NCBI GenBank assembly: GCA_002337925.1
Contig: DDHB01000003.1
Coordinates: forward strand, 62,189 to 70,391
Source: Sporomusaceae bacterium UBA1887
GTDB taxonomy: Bacteria; Bacillota; Negativicutes; Sporomusales; DSM-15969
Reading direction: 5' to 3'
Length of the DNA stretch: 8,203 bases
Both the position numbers and the translations under genes were made by a program. The notes under the pieces were generated by a model, which was not told the DNA's origin, made no database searches, and saw only the letters and a program-made list of their open reading frames with translations. This document shows positions 1 through 6,653 of the stretch, one piece after another; the stretch's first letter is position 1, and the number at the start of each line of letters is the position of its first letter.

Positions 1-1748
1 GAATTTTTGAAAACGGCGTTGTCATTGGTGCGGTTTTTGCTTCGCGAGATGTTACTGATCGGATGCAGGCGCAGGCCAATTATCAGGCTATATTTGGCTT
101 AGTCAATGATGGGATTGTGCTATATGATATTACAACTCTGCAGGTTCTTGAAGCTAATAATAAGGTCTGCGAATTCTTTGGGCTTACAAAAGATGAAGTA
201 TTAAAAATGAGCGGTGAATGCTTAGGCAGTGGCGAATTTCCTTATGATGTTTCGCAAATAAAAATTTGGTTTCAAAAGGCTATTGCCGGCGAGAGTCCGT
301 TGTTTGAATGGAAACTCAAGAATTGCCAGGGGCAGTATTTAGATGTTGAAGTCAATTTGAAGCAAGTGAATATAACCAATAAAAGCTATATACTGGCAGT
401 AGTGCGCGATATTTCCGACCGGCGGGCAGCAACAGAGCAGATATATCGTCTTGCTAACTACGATGCCCTTACCGGACTCCCTAATAAACGTCTTTTTGAA
501 GACCGGCTGAGTATAGCGCTGGCCCATGCCAGAAGAAATGGTGAGAAGTTGGCAGTTCTTTACCTAGACTTGGATCGCTTTAAAACCATAAATGATTCAT
601 TAGGGCATGAAACTGGGGATGAACTTCTGAAGAAAGTTGCAGAGCGACTGCAAATGTGCGTTCGCGATGATGACACAATTTGTCATCAAGGTGGCGATAA
701 ATTTATTATTCTGCTGACGGATATTCCCAAATTATCCGATATGTCACAAATGATTGCCCAGTTTCATATGGCCCTAGCTTCTCCGTTAATGGGGAAAGAA
801 ACGGAACTAAGGCTTACTTCCAGCATTGGTGCCAGCTTTTTTCCGGATAATGGACATTCGCCGGAAGTGTTGATCCGCAATTCCGAATTAGCCATGTATT
901 ACGCAAAAGAATTGGGCAGAAACAATCATCAGTTTTTTACTGAATCTTTGAATGAGGGAATAGCAGAGCGGCTGTCGATTGAAAGCAGCCTTAGACTGGC
1001 ATTGGAACGCAATGAGTTTTTGCTTTATTATCAGCCTCAGATCGATATTCGTACGAATGCTTTAATTGGTGTTGAGGCGCTTATTCGCTGGAATCATCCC
1101 CAAAAAGGAATGATATCACCTGCTAAATTTATTCCGGTGGCAGAAGAAACGGGCATGATTATTCCCATAGGAGAATGGGTGATTCACGAAGTTTGCCGGC
1201 AGCATAATAGTTGGTTGGAGAGTGGCCTGCCTAAGATACAAATCGCTCTTAATCTCTCGGCTATCCAGTTTCGGCAGAAGCAGTTTCCGCTGGTAATAGA
1301 GGAAATTATAAAAAAATATAACGTTGATCCTTCGTATTTGGAGATAGAATTAACCGAAGGAATTGTAATGGGCAATGATGATGGTGCTATTGAAGAAATG
1401 CATGCACTAAAAAAGCTGGGATTAAATTTATCCATTGATGATTTTGGGACGGGGTATTCCAGTTTGCGATATCTCTGCCAGTTTCCGATTGATAAATTGA
1501 AAATTGATCAGTCCTTTGTCCGTGAAATGAATGCGGATACAACTCAACTGGCTATTATTGAAACAATTATTACGTTGGCGAGACAATTGAAACTGCGTGT
1601 CTTAGCGGAAGGTGTTGAAAGTAAGGCAGAGCTGGAGCAGTTGAAGCGCTGCGGCTGCGAAGAAGTTCAGGGGTATTATTTTTCTAAGCCCTTGCCTGCC
1701 CACCATTTCGTCGAATGGTACAGCAATTGGAAAATGCAAAATATATGA
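1..1748 (+). CDS. PAS-PAS-GGDEF-EAL c-di-GMP phosphodiesterase, 5' partial
   Basis: This cytoplasmic-type signalling protein should hydrolyse cyclic di-GMP. The frame is open from position 3, and the codons before the first ATG (63) encode a typical PAS C-terminal end (GAVFASRDVTDR), so ATG 63 is internal and the start lies upstream of the window. A second PAS domain spans about 75-425, ending in VVRDISDRR. The GGDEF domain covers about 445-950, with DALTGLPN and DLDRFKTIND present. Its signature at 690-704 reads GGDKF, with Lys where the catalytic Glu belongs, while an RxxD inhibitory-site motif sits exactly five residues before it. The EAL domain covers about 960-1735: EAL at 1074-1082, then NLS, ELTE, DDFGTG at 1437-1454, KID, AEGVE and QGYYFSKPLP. 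All the expected metal and catalytic residues are there. I infer phosphodiesterase activity, with GGDEF as a GTP or c-di-GMP sensing module. No membrane segment is visible in this part. Confidence 0.95.
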   Translation, partial: IFENGVVIGAVFASRDVTDRMQAQANYQAIFGLVNDGIVLYDITTLQVLEANNKVCEFFGLTKDEVLKMSGECLGSGEFPYDVSQIKIWFQKAIAGESPLFEWKLKNCQGQYLDVEVNLKQVNITNKSYILAVVRDISDRRAATEQIYRLANYDALTGLPNKRLFEDRLSIALAHARRNGEKLAVLYLDLDRFKTINDSLGHETGDELLKKVAERLQMCVRDDDTICHQGGDKFIILLTDIPKLSDMSQMIAQFHMALASPLMGKETELRLTSSIGASFFPDNGHSPEVLIRNSELAMYYAKELGRNNHQFFTESLNEGIAERLSIESSLRLALERNEFLLYYQPQIDIRTNALIGVEALIRWNHPQKGMISPAKFIPVAEETGMIIPIGEWVIHEVCRQHNSWLESGLPKIQIALNLSAIQFRQKQFPLVIEEIIKKYNVDPSYLEIELTEGIVMGNDDGAIEEMHALKKLGLNLSIDDFGTGYSSLRYLCQFPIDKLKIDQSFVREMNADTTQLAIIETIITLARQLKLRVLAEGVESKAELEQLKRCGCEEVQGYYFSKPLPAHHFVEWYSNWKMQNI

Positions 1749-1752
1749 AGCA

Positions 1753-1799
1753 GGAGGCAGCGGCCCTTGGTAAGGATGAGCCCGCTGTCTCCTTTTTTT
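1753..1799 (+). terminator. Rho-independent terminator after the EAL gene
   Basis: An 11-bp stem (GGAGGCAGCGG at 1753-1763 with CCGCTGTCTCC at 1782-1792, one G-U pair) is followed directly by seven T residues. It begins 4 nt after the TGA stop and separates the c-di-GMP gene from the sensor operon. Confidence 0.93.
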
Positions 1800-1814
1800 G
1801 TCCGTTATAATTCA

Positions 1815-1843
1815 TTGGGAAGTCTATAGTGCTGTGCTATAAT
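1815..1843 (+). promoter_or_regulatory. Sigma-A-type promoter of the three-component operon
   Basis: TTGGGA (1815-1820) and a perfect TATAAT (1838-1843) are separated by 17 nt, predicting a transcript start near 1850 and a leader of about 27 nt. A second TATAAT at 1806-1811 has no good -35 box. A short inverted repeat (TATAG 1825-1829 and CTATA 1837-1841) overlaps the -10 and could be an operator, but it may be chance. Confidence 0.6.
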
Positions 1844-1876
1844 AACGATAGATTACCTTGGAACGCAGGTGATTAA

Positions 1877-2803
1877 ATGTTGAGAGCAGCAATGAGCAGC
1901 GTGCTGGTTGTGCTTTGCTTACTTCTGGTTAGCTGCCAGACGACAAAGAATCAAGCAATATATATTGATTTTACCGATAAGGAGGCGCAGGCGGAAATCC
2001 GCCGGACAACGGAAAGTATACATAAGCCGATTCGCATAGCCTTGGCGTCTGTGGTATCTGCGAAAGATACGATCGGATATTACCGTAAAATTGCGGATTA
2101 TGTTGCCAGCCAGCTTGATGTACCGGTCATTTTAGTTCAGCGCAATACTTATGAAGAAGTTAATCAGCTTATGGCTAATGGAGCGGTTGATATTGCATTT
2201 TCTTCTACGGGAGCATATGGGGCATATAGAGGACTGACGGATGTGGAGCTGCTGGCTATGCAGCAATATCAGGGCAATTCCTTGTATACTACTTATGTGA
2301 TTGTTAATAAAAGCAGTACTATCGAAACTATGGAAGGCCTTCGCGGCAAGAGTTTTGCATTTACTGATCCGCTAAGTTATTCCGGTCATTTATCGGTTAT
2401 GCAGCATCTAAAGCAAAATAAAGAATTGCCTGAACGGTATTTCAGCCGTTTTTTCTATACATACAATCATGATAAATCCATTTGGGCAGTTGCTAATAAT
2501 TTAGCTGACGGTGCGAGTATAGACAGTATGATCTATGATTACGCACAGGAAAAAACGCCTGAATTGATTGACCAGATTCGTATTATTGCTTCTATCGGCT
2601 CGGCGCCGACAGGGCCGATTATTATGCGTAAAAATCTGAGTTCCGAAATGAAGGAGCAGCTGCGGGAGATCTTTTTAAATATGGAAAAGTCACCTGAAGC
2701 CCGCAAAGGAATGCAAGGATTACTTATTGACCGTTTTGTGATGCCCCAGCCTAATTTATATGAGCCGCTGCGGAATCTTTACAACCGGGTGGATGAGCTA
2801 TGA
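1877..2803 (+). CDS. PhnD-like periplasmic-binding lipoprotein, probable sensor subunit
   Basis: A 308-residue extracytoplasmic solute-binding lipoprotein of the phosphate/phosphite/phosphonate (PhnD-like) binding-protein family. The N-terminus has Arg3, a hydrophobic core and the lipobox LVSC with the lipidated Cys20. The mature part shows the family order: a beta strand IRIALASV near 52, YEEVNQLMANGAVDIAF near 92-108, TDPLSYSG at 163-170 (family members usually have a Ser-Thr-Ser-Gly ligand loop here; Tyr168 replaces Thr), and HDKSIWAVANNLADGASIDS at 198-217. The start is supported by AGGTGAT at 1867-1873. No ABC permease or ATPase gene is adjacent. The gene overlaps a histidine kinase by ATGA, so I infer that it captures a ligand and presents it to the kinase rather than feeding a transporter. 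The ligand is unknown. The mature protein has no Cys apart from the lipidated one, which argues against thiol-based arsenite binding as in AioX. Confidence 0.9.
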   Translation: MLRAAMSSVLVVLCLLLVSCQTTKNQAIYIDFTDKEAQAEIRRTTESIHKPIRIALASVVSAKDTIGYYRKIADYVASQLDVPVILVQRNTYEEVNQLMANGAVDIAFSSTGAYGAYRGLTDVELLAMQQYQGNSLYTTYVIVNKSSTIETMEGLRGKSFAFTDPLSYSGHLSVMQHLKQNKELPERYFSRFFYTYNHDKSIWAVANNLADGASIDSMIYDYAQEKTPELIDQIRIIASIGSAPTGPIIMRKNLSSEMKEQLREIFLNMEKSPEARKGMQGLLIDRFVMPQPNLYEPLRNLYNRVDEL

Positions 2804-4227
2804 TTAAACGCTTATCGCATTTTGGAATTTATTCTCAGGTAAATGGCTTAATTGTAGGCCTTTTACTGCTCTTAGGCTTGTTGATCTGGCTTTTAGTTCA
2901 ACATTCTACTGTTGATTTTCTGGGACACCAAATGGAAAAGCGGGGCGTGGATATTGGAAAATATATTGCTATATTAAGTGCCAATGATATTGTACTTGAT
3001 AATAATTATGCGTTGTATGAACGGATCAGTAATACCCGCAGTAATACAGAAGATGTCAGGTATATTCTCATTACCGATTCGGCGGGGAATATTATAGTCC
3101 ATACCTTTACCGACGGTCTGCCGAAGAAATTGAATGATCTTGCGGCAGCGGCGCTTACCCCAGGAGAAGCTTATCGTATTAACCGGTACGAAAGTAATGA
3201 AGGTGCCATTCATGAGGCTATTGTGCCGATTGAAAACGGTGATATTGGTTATGTACGCGTCGGAATGTCAGATAAGCACATGCAGCAATTTTTGAATCGT
3301 AAAAATACGGAGATCTTTGTTGGTATTCTTGTTATGGCTCTGGCAGCTGCCTTTGCTGCTACCGGCCTCACTTCGGTTATCATCCGGCCAATACGGAGGC
3401 TGGCGGCAGCTGTGGCTGAAATTCGCAAAGGCAATTTGCCTGAGCATGTTGCAGCAAAAGGAAACGATGAAGTCGGCCTGTTAACAGGAGCCTTCAATGA
3501 AATGGTGGATGGTCTTAAGCAGAAACAGAAAGAAAACGCACATTTGCTTGAAGAACTGCGCCTGAAAGAAGCCATGAGGGCCGAACTGATTAGTAAGCTG
3601 TTTACTATTCAGGAAGAAGAACGGAAACGGATTGCCCGGGAACTTCATGATGAAGCAGGTCAGTCACTGACTTCGCTCCTTGCTTATCTTAAAGTGCTGG
3701 CGTCCCGGTCTGACGACCATAAACAGCACCAAGTGCTGGAGAAAATGCGAGAGCTTGCTATTGGCCTATTGGGAGAAATGAAAAATATGGCACTCGAGCT
3801 CAGACCTCCTGTATTAGATGACCATGGAATTGTTGCTGCGATGGAACGCCATAGCCGCAATTTTTCTTTACAATACGGTATTCTTATCCGCTTTTCAGCA
3901 TCTGTTGATAAACTGATAGTCACTAATGATGTGTCGCTGGCTTTATATCGCATTTTGCAGGAAAGCTTAAACAACATTGCAAAACATGCAGCTGCTCGAT
4001 CGGTAAGTGTTACTGTAAAGGTGGATTTAAATGCCGTCATTCTAACGGTAGCTGATGATGGGATCGGTATAGCACCACAGATCTTGGAGATGAGCTACGA
4101 AAATAAGCAGCTTGGCCTGTATGGCATGCGAGAACGGGCAGAGCTGCTAGGCGGTACGTTTGTTATTCAACCCGGCGAATCAGGCGGTACAATCCTTATG
4201 GCCCGATTTCCGGTGCTAATGGAGTGA
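2800..4227 (+). CDS. NarX-type membrane sensor histidine kinase
   Basis: A 475-residue histidine kinase. TM1 spans about residues 14-34, followed by an extracytoplasmic sensor of about 135 residues (35-171) whose RYILITDSAGNIIVHTF stretch (88-103) resembles Cache/PAS-like folds. TM2 is about 172-195, a HAMP linker 196-245, and a coiled coil leads into a HisKA_3 dimerisation domain. The phosphorylated His is His283 in RELHDEAGQ. Asp284 and Gln288 form the DxxxQ motif tied to phosphatase activity in this family, so the kinase is probably bifunctional. The ATPase domain keeps the N box (ESLNNIAKHA, Asn392), the DDGIGI G1 box from Asp419 and a LGLYGMRERAELLGG G2 region. The start codon overlaps the lipoprotein stop (ATGA), implying translational coupling and matched amounts of the two proteins. 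Its partner should be the response regulator immediately downstream. Confidence 0.95.
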   Translation: MIKRLSHFGIYSQVNGLIVGLLLLLGLLIWLLVQHSTVDFLGHQMEKRGVDIGKYIAILSANDIVLDNNYALYERISNTRSNTEDVRYILITDSAGNIIVHTFTDGLPKKLNDLAAAALTPGEAYRINRYESNEGAIHEAIVPIENGDIGYVRVGMSDKHMQQFLNRKNTEIFVGILVMALAAAFAATGLTSVIIRPIRRLAAAVAEIRKGNLPEHVAAKGNDEVGLLTGAFNEMVDGLKQKQKENAHLLEELRLKEAMRAELISKLFTIQEEERKRIARELHDEAGQSLTSLLAYLKVLASRSDDHKQHQVLEKMRELAIGLLGEMKNMALELRPPVLDDHGIVAAMERHSRNFSLQYGILIRFSASVDKLIVTNDVSLALYRILQESLNNIAKHAAARSVSVTVKVDLNAVILTVADDGIGIAPQILEMSYENKQLGLYGMRERAELLGGTFVIQPGESGGTILMARFPVLME

Positions 4228-4231
4228 GATT

Positions 4232-4894
4232 ATGGAAAAACATCGCATTATACTGGTTGATGATCACCCGGCGCTCAGGGCTGGCGTCAAGTTTCTGCTG
4301 GAAAACGATGCGTCCTGTGAAGTGGTGGGTGAGGCAACTGATGGAGAACAGGCTTTGAAATTGATTGAGCAGCTTGAAGCGGATGTCCTAATTCTAGATT
4401 TATCCTTGCCCCATATGTCGGGAATAGAGTGCATTCGTGAGCTTAAAAGCAGAAACTGCAAAATTAAAATAGTTGTTTTTACTATGCATAGTGATGAGCG
4501 CTACGTAAAGGAAGCTATGCAGGCAGGGGCAAGTGCCTATGTGGAAAAGCAAGCAGTTGATACGGAGCTGATTGCCGCAGTTAAGTCTGCTGCCGCAGGA
4601 CAAATTTATCTTAATCCGGAGAAATCTCAGATATTATTGGCTGCACTGCTTGCTCAACCGCATAAAACGGAAGAGAAAAATCCCTATGTTATTTTAAGCT
4701 CACGTGAAAGAGAGGTTTTAAAGCTGATTGTCCGGGGATATTCACTGGGCGAGATTGGCGATAGCCTAGCTATTAGCGTTAAGACAGTCGAAACATATAA
4801 ATCGCGTTTAATGCAGAAGTTGGAATTCACGAAAAAAAGTGAGCTTATTGAATACGCCGTTAAATATTGCTTGCTTCCCACCACGAACACGTAG
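4232..4894 (+). CDS. NarL/LuxR-family response regulator
   Basis: A 220-residue DNA-binding response regulator of standard length. The receiver domain (about 4-120) has the acidic pair Asp10-Asp11, phosphorylation site Asp56 (LILDLSLP), Thr84 (VVFTMHS) and Lys106 (AYVEKQ), so it should be fully phosphorylatable. A linker joins it to a LuxR-type helix-turn-helix (about 153-212) with LSSREREVLKLIVRG and the recognition-helix region SVKTVETYKSRL. The start is supported by GGAG at 4221-4224, 7 nt before ATG. It begins 4 bp after the kinase stop, in the same operon, and is very likely the cognate regulator. Targets cannot be read from the sequence. The direct repeat just downstream (4924-4944) and the operon promoter are the local candidates. 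Confidence 0.96.
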   Translation: MEKHRIILVDDHPALRAGVKFLLENDASCEVVGEATDGEQALKLIEQLEADVLILDLSLPHMSGIECIRELKSRNCKIKIVVFTMHSDERYVKEAMQAGASAYVEKQAVDTELIAAVKSAAAGQIYLNPEKSQILLAALLAQPHKTEEKNPYVILSSREREVLKLIVRGYSLGEIGDSLAISVKTVETYKSRLMQKLEFTKKSELIEYAVKYCLLPTTNT

Positions 4895-4925
4895 GAAAAA
4901 TCCCTACGTGTTTTTATTATTTTTT
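4886..4925 (+). terminator. Terminator of the three-component operon, overlapping the stop codon
   Basis: A perfect 10-bp stem (AACACGTAGG 4886-4895 with CCTACGTGTT 4903-4912) and a 7-nt loop precede a long T-rich tail (TTTTTATTATTTTTT, the first two T residues being part of the stem). The TAG stop of the response regulator (4892-4894) lies inside the left arm of the stem. Confidence 0.93.
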
Positions 4926-4944
4926 ACGGATTTTTCTTACGGAT
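4924..4944 (+). repeat. TTACGGAT direct repeat
   Basis: The octamer TTACGGAT occurs at 4924-4931 and again at 4937-4944, a 13-nt period, between the regulator's terminator and the MFS gene. Tandem half-sites of this kind can bind a dimeric regulator, but no function is shown by the sequence. Confidence 0.4.
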
Positions 4945-5002
4945 CAATCGTGCTTTTCCCCGCTATCGCTAGGCGAAAGAACGTGGGATAATTCTGATAA
5001 AT

Positions 5003-5043
5003 AAAGGCGGGAGCTTTGATAATTATCTTAGGCCCGCTTTTTT
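5003..5043 (+). terminator. Terminator-like hairpin in the MFS gene leader
   Basis: AAAGGCGGG (5003-5011) pairs with CCCGCTTTT (5033-5041) through 9 bp including one G-U, around a 21-nt loop, followed by a short remaining T stretch. It lies 58 nt before the MFS start and 78 nt after the previous operon's terminator. It could be a backup terminator, an attenuator of the MFS gene or the end of a short RNA. The loop contains the 10-bp palindrome GATAATTATC (5018-5027). Confidence 0.55.
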
Positions 5044-5086
5044 GCTAAAAAGGAGGTCTGGATTTTTACAATCTTATTTATATTCT

Positions 5087-5093
5087 AAGGAGG
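5087..5093 (+). promoter_or_regulatory. Ribosome binding site that fixes the TTG start
   Basis: A perfect AAGGAGG lies 7 nt before TTG 5101, whereas ATG 5143 further in has no comparable site, so TTG is preferred. A second AAGGAGG at 5050-5056 has no start codon at a usable distance and appears to be an orphan, possibly part of leader structure. Confidence 0.8.
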
Positions 5094-5100
5094 AATACAA

Positions 5101-6447
5101 TTGACAACCTTGCCTGTAACCCCAAGTACCGCCCTGGTTAAAATGACGAATATCCGATGGCGGATCATGTTTCTCGTTTTTGTTATCCTTACGCTTAATT
5201 ATTTGGACAGAGTCAATATCTCCATTGCCGCCCCACTTATTCAAAAGGAGTTTGGCTTTTCACCCGTACAACTGGGAGTTATCTTTAGTGCCTTTACCTG
5301 GGGGAATGTTTTAGGTCAATTACCAGGTGGCGCACTTTCCTCGGTTTTTGGTGCCAAAAGAATGTATGTTATTGCAATCGTCTGCTGGTCGGCGCTTTTG
5401 GCGGCAACCAGTCTGGCAACAAGCGTAACAACCTTTGTTATTTTTCGAGTTGTTTTTGGCTTTTTTGAGGGCATGTGCTGGCCGGTGGCCTCAACAGTAG
5501 GGGCTACCTGGTTTCCTAAATCGGAACGGTCACGCGCGATGTCTCTACAAGCTAATGGCATGGTAGTTGGCCTGGCCATTGCGCCGCCTTTTGTTACATA
5601 CTTCATGATGCAATATGGCTGGCGAGGCGCATTCTTAGTTTCCGCGGGATTGTCACTAATTTGGTTGATTTTCTGGATATACACCATGAACGACCGTCCG
5701 GACAAACATCCGAATATTAATAATGCTGAGTTAAAACATATCGCCGACGGACAAGTCATTAGTGCGGAAGATGCTGCCAATGAACAGCCTTTATCGTTTA
5801 TGGAAGCAATTAAAGTGGTAATTAAAAAACCTTCCCTATATGCAGCCTGTTTATCGAATGGAGCACTTGTTTGGACTTTATACACTTATACCAGCTGGCT
5901 GCCTCTATATTTACAACATGAGCGTGGTTTTACCATTACCAAAACCGGGTTTATTGCCATGCTTCCCTTTCTCTTCTCCATGATCACAATTCCTTGTGGC
6001 GGGATTGTATCAGACTGGCTGTACAAGAGAACTGGCAATTTGAAGCTTGCTAAAAACTTGCCTATTATGTCCGGTCTATTTGCCGGCGGAGTAATGATGA
6101 TTCCGGCAGCATTAGCTGAAGACCCCATGACAGGCGTTTTTTTACTGTCTATTGGTTATTCCTTGATCATGTTTATTCTGGGGCCCCAGTGGGCAATTCC
6201 GCCTGATGTAGGCGGTAAAAAGGCCGCTGGCTATGCTTGCGCACTTGTCCAAATCATTAGTCATATTCCCGGTATTATTGCACCTATTTTCATGGGATAT
6301 ATCGTACAGGCAACAGGTCACTATACTGCGGGTGTTGTTACTGCCGGTGTCGTAGCTATGCTCGGTGCTTTGCTTTTTCCTATTCTGTATCGTGGTGAAA
6401 AGGACCATTACAGTGAACCGCAGAAGGTGTGCAATATAAAGTTGTAA
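5101..6447 (+). CDS. MFS carrier, anion:cation symporter (sugar-acid/hexuronate type) family
   Basis: A 448-residue, 12-helix major facilitator of the ACS family (relatives of GudP, ExuT and DgoT), which import organic or sugar acids such as hexuronates, glucarate or galactonate with protons. Family marks are NYLDRVNISIAAP at 33-45, GWRGAFLVSAGLSLIW at 173-188, the central cytoplasmic segment RPDKHPNINNAEL at 199-211, and GGIVSDWLYKRTG at 300-312, which is the motif A copy between helices 8 and 9. The first motif A copy, between helices 2 and 3, reads GALSSVFGAKR (77-87), lacking the usual Asp and Arg (Ser81 and Val82 instead). The start is TTG, chosen from the perfect ribosome binding site. 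The gene stands alone, without catabolic neighbours that would name its substrate, and no clear terminator follows it. Family assignment is secure; substrate is not. Confidence 0.93.
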   Translation: MTTLPVTPSTALVKMTNIRWRIMFLVFVILTLNYLDRVNISIAAPLIQKEFGFSPVQLGVIFSAFTWGNVLGQLPGGALSSVFGAKRMYVIAIVCWSALLAATSLATSVTTFVIFRVVFGFFEGMCWPVASTVGATWFPKSERSRAMSLQANGMVVGLAIAPPFVTYFMMQYGWRGAFLVSAGLSLIWLIFWIYTMNDRPDKHPNINNAELKHIADGQVISAEDAANEQPLSFMEAIKVVIKKPSLYAACLSNGALVWTLYTYTSWLPLYLQHERGFTITKTGFIAMLPFLFSMITIPCGGIVSDWLYKRTGNLKLAKNLPIMSGLFAGGVMMIPAALAEDPMTGVFLLSIGYSLIMFILGPQWAIPPDVGGKKAAGYACALVQIISHIPGIIAPIFMGYIVQATGHYTAGVVTAGVVAMLGALLFPILYRGEKDHYSEPQKVCNIKL

Positions 6448-6470
6448 GCATAGAATAGATAGAGAATGCT

Positions 6471-6519
6471 CACCAGAATAATCTTCACTCCCCGTTGCTG
6501 TAAGTGTAGAATCTTGGTG
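6471..6519 (+). other. Imperfect leader hairpin after the MFS gene
   Basis: CACCA (6471-6475) pairs with TGGTG (6515-6519). Inside it TCTTCACT (6482-6489) pairs with AGTGTAGA (6503-6510) with one mismatch and a 13-nt loop. There is no T tail, so it is not an obvious terminator. The overlapping CTCACC (6469-6474) is also complementary to GGTGAG (6528-6533), next to the ribosome binding site of the 34-codon ORF, so two mutually exclusive folds are possible. Judged by eye only. Confidence 0.35.
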
Positions 6520-6545
6520 TTCAATCAGGTGAGGAGGTGGTTAAC

Positions 6546-6650
6546 ATGGTGCCAATTACAGCAGGAGATGTGTCCATGCTGCTTATGGAGGCCTCTGTGG
6601 CATCTGCAGTGCTAAACTCACTCGCCTGGCTCAACAACTGCTTTAGATAG
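6546..6650 (+). CDS. Small ORF, possible leader peptide ahead of the MgtC-family gene
   Basis: This ORF has 34 codons from ATG 6546 to TAG 6648-6650. It begins MVPITAGDVSMLLMEA and ends AWLNNCFR. The start is preceded by AGGAGG (6532-6537) at 8 nt, one of the best ribosome binding sites in the window, in a region with no other gene. The peptide has a mildly hydrophobic middle but no clear membrane helix, and I do not recognise it. It ends 69 nt before the MgtC-family start, with a hairpin in between. Leader peptides control mgtA and mgtCBR in Salmonella, which makes a similar role conceivable. However, this peptide lacks the proline runs of those leaders, so the parallel is only positional. 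It could also be a chance ORF or a gene remnant. Confidence 0.45.
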   Translation: MVPITAGDVSMLLMEASVASAVLNSLAWLNNCFR

Positions 6651-6653
6651 GTA

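Noticed and set aside
1877..2803. Arsenite sensor of the AioX type
   Set aside because: The mature protein contains no Cys other than the lipidated one, so a thiol-based arsenite site is unlikely. Only the general three-gene layout is shared.
5316..5885. 189-codon minus-strand ORF opposite the MFS gene
   Set aside because: It lies wholly within a well-supported carrier gene, has no recognisable domain and has a composition expected from antisense reading.
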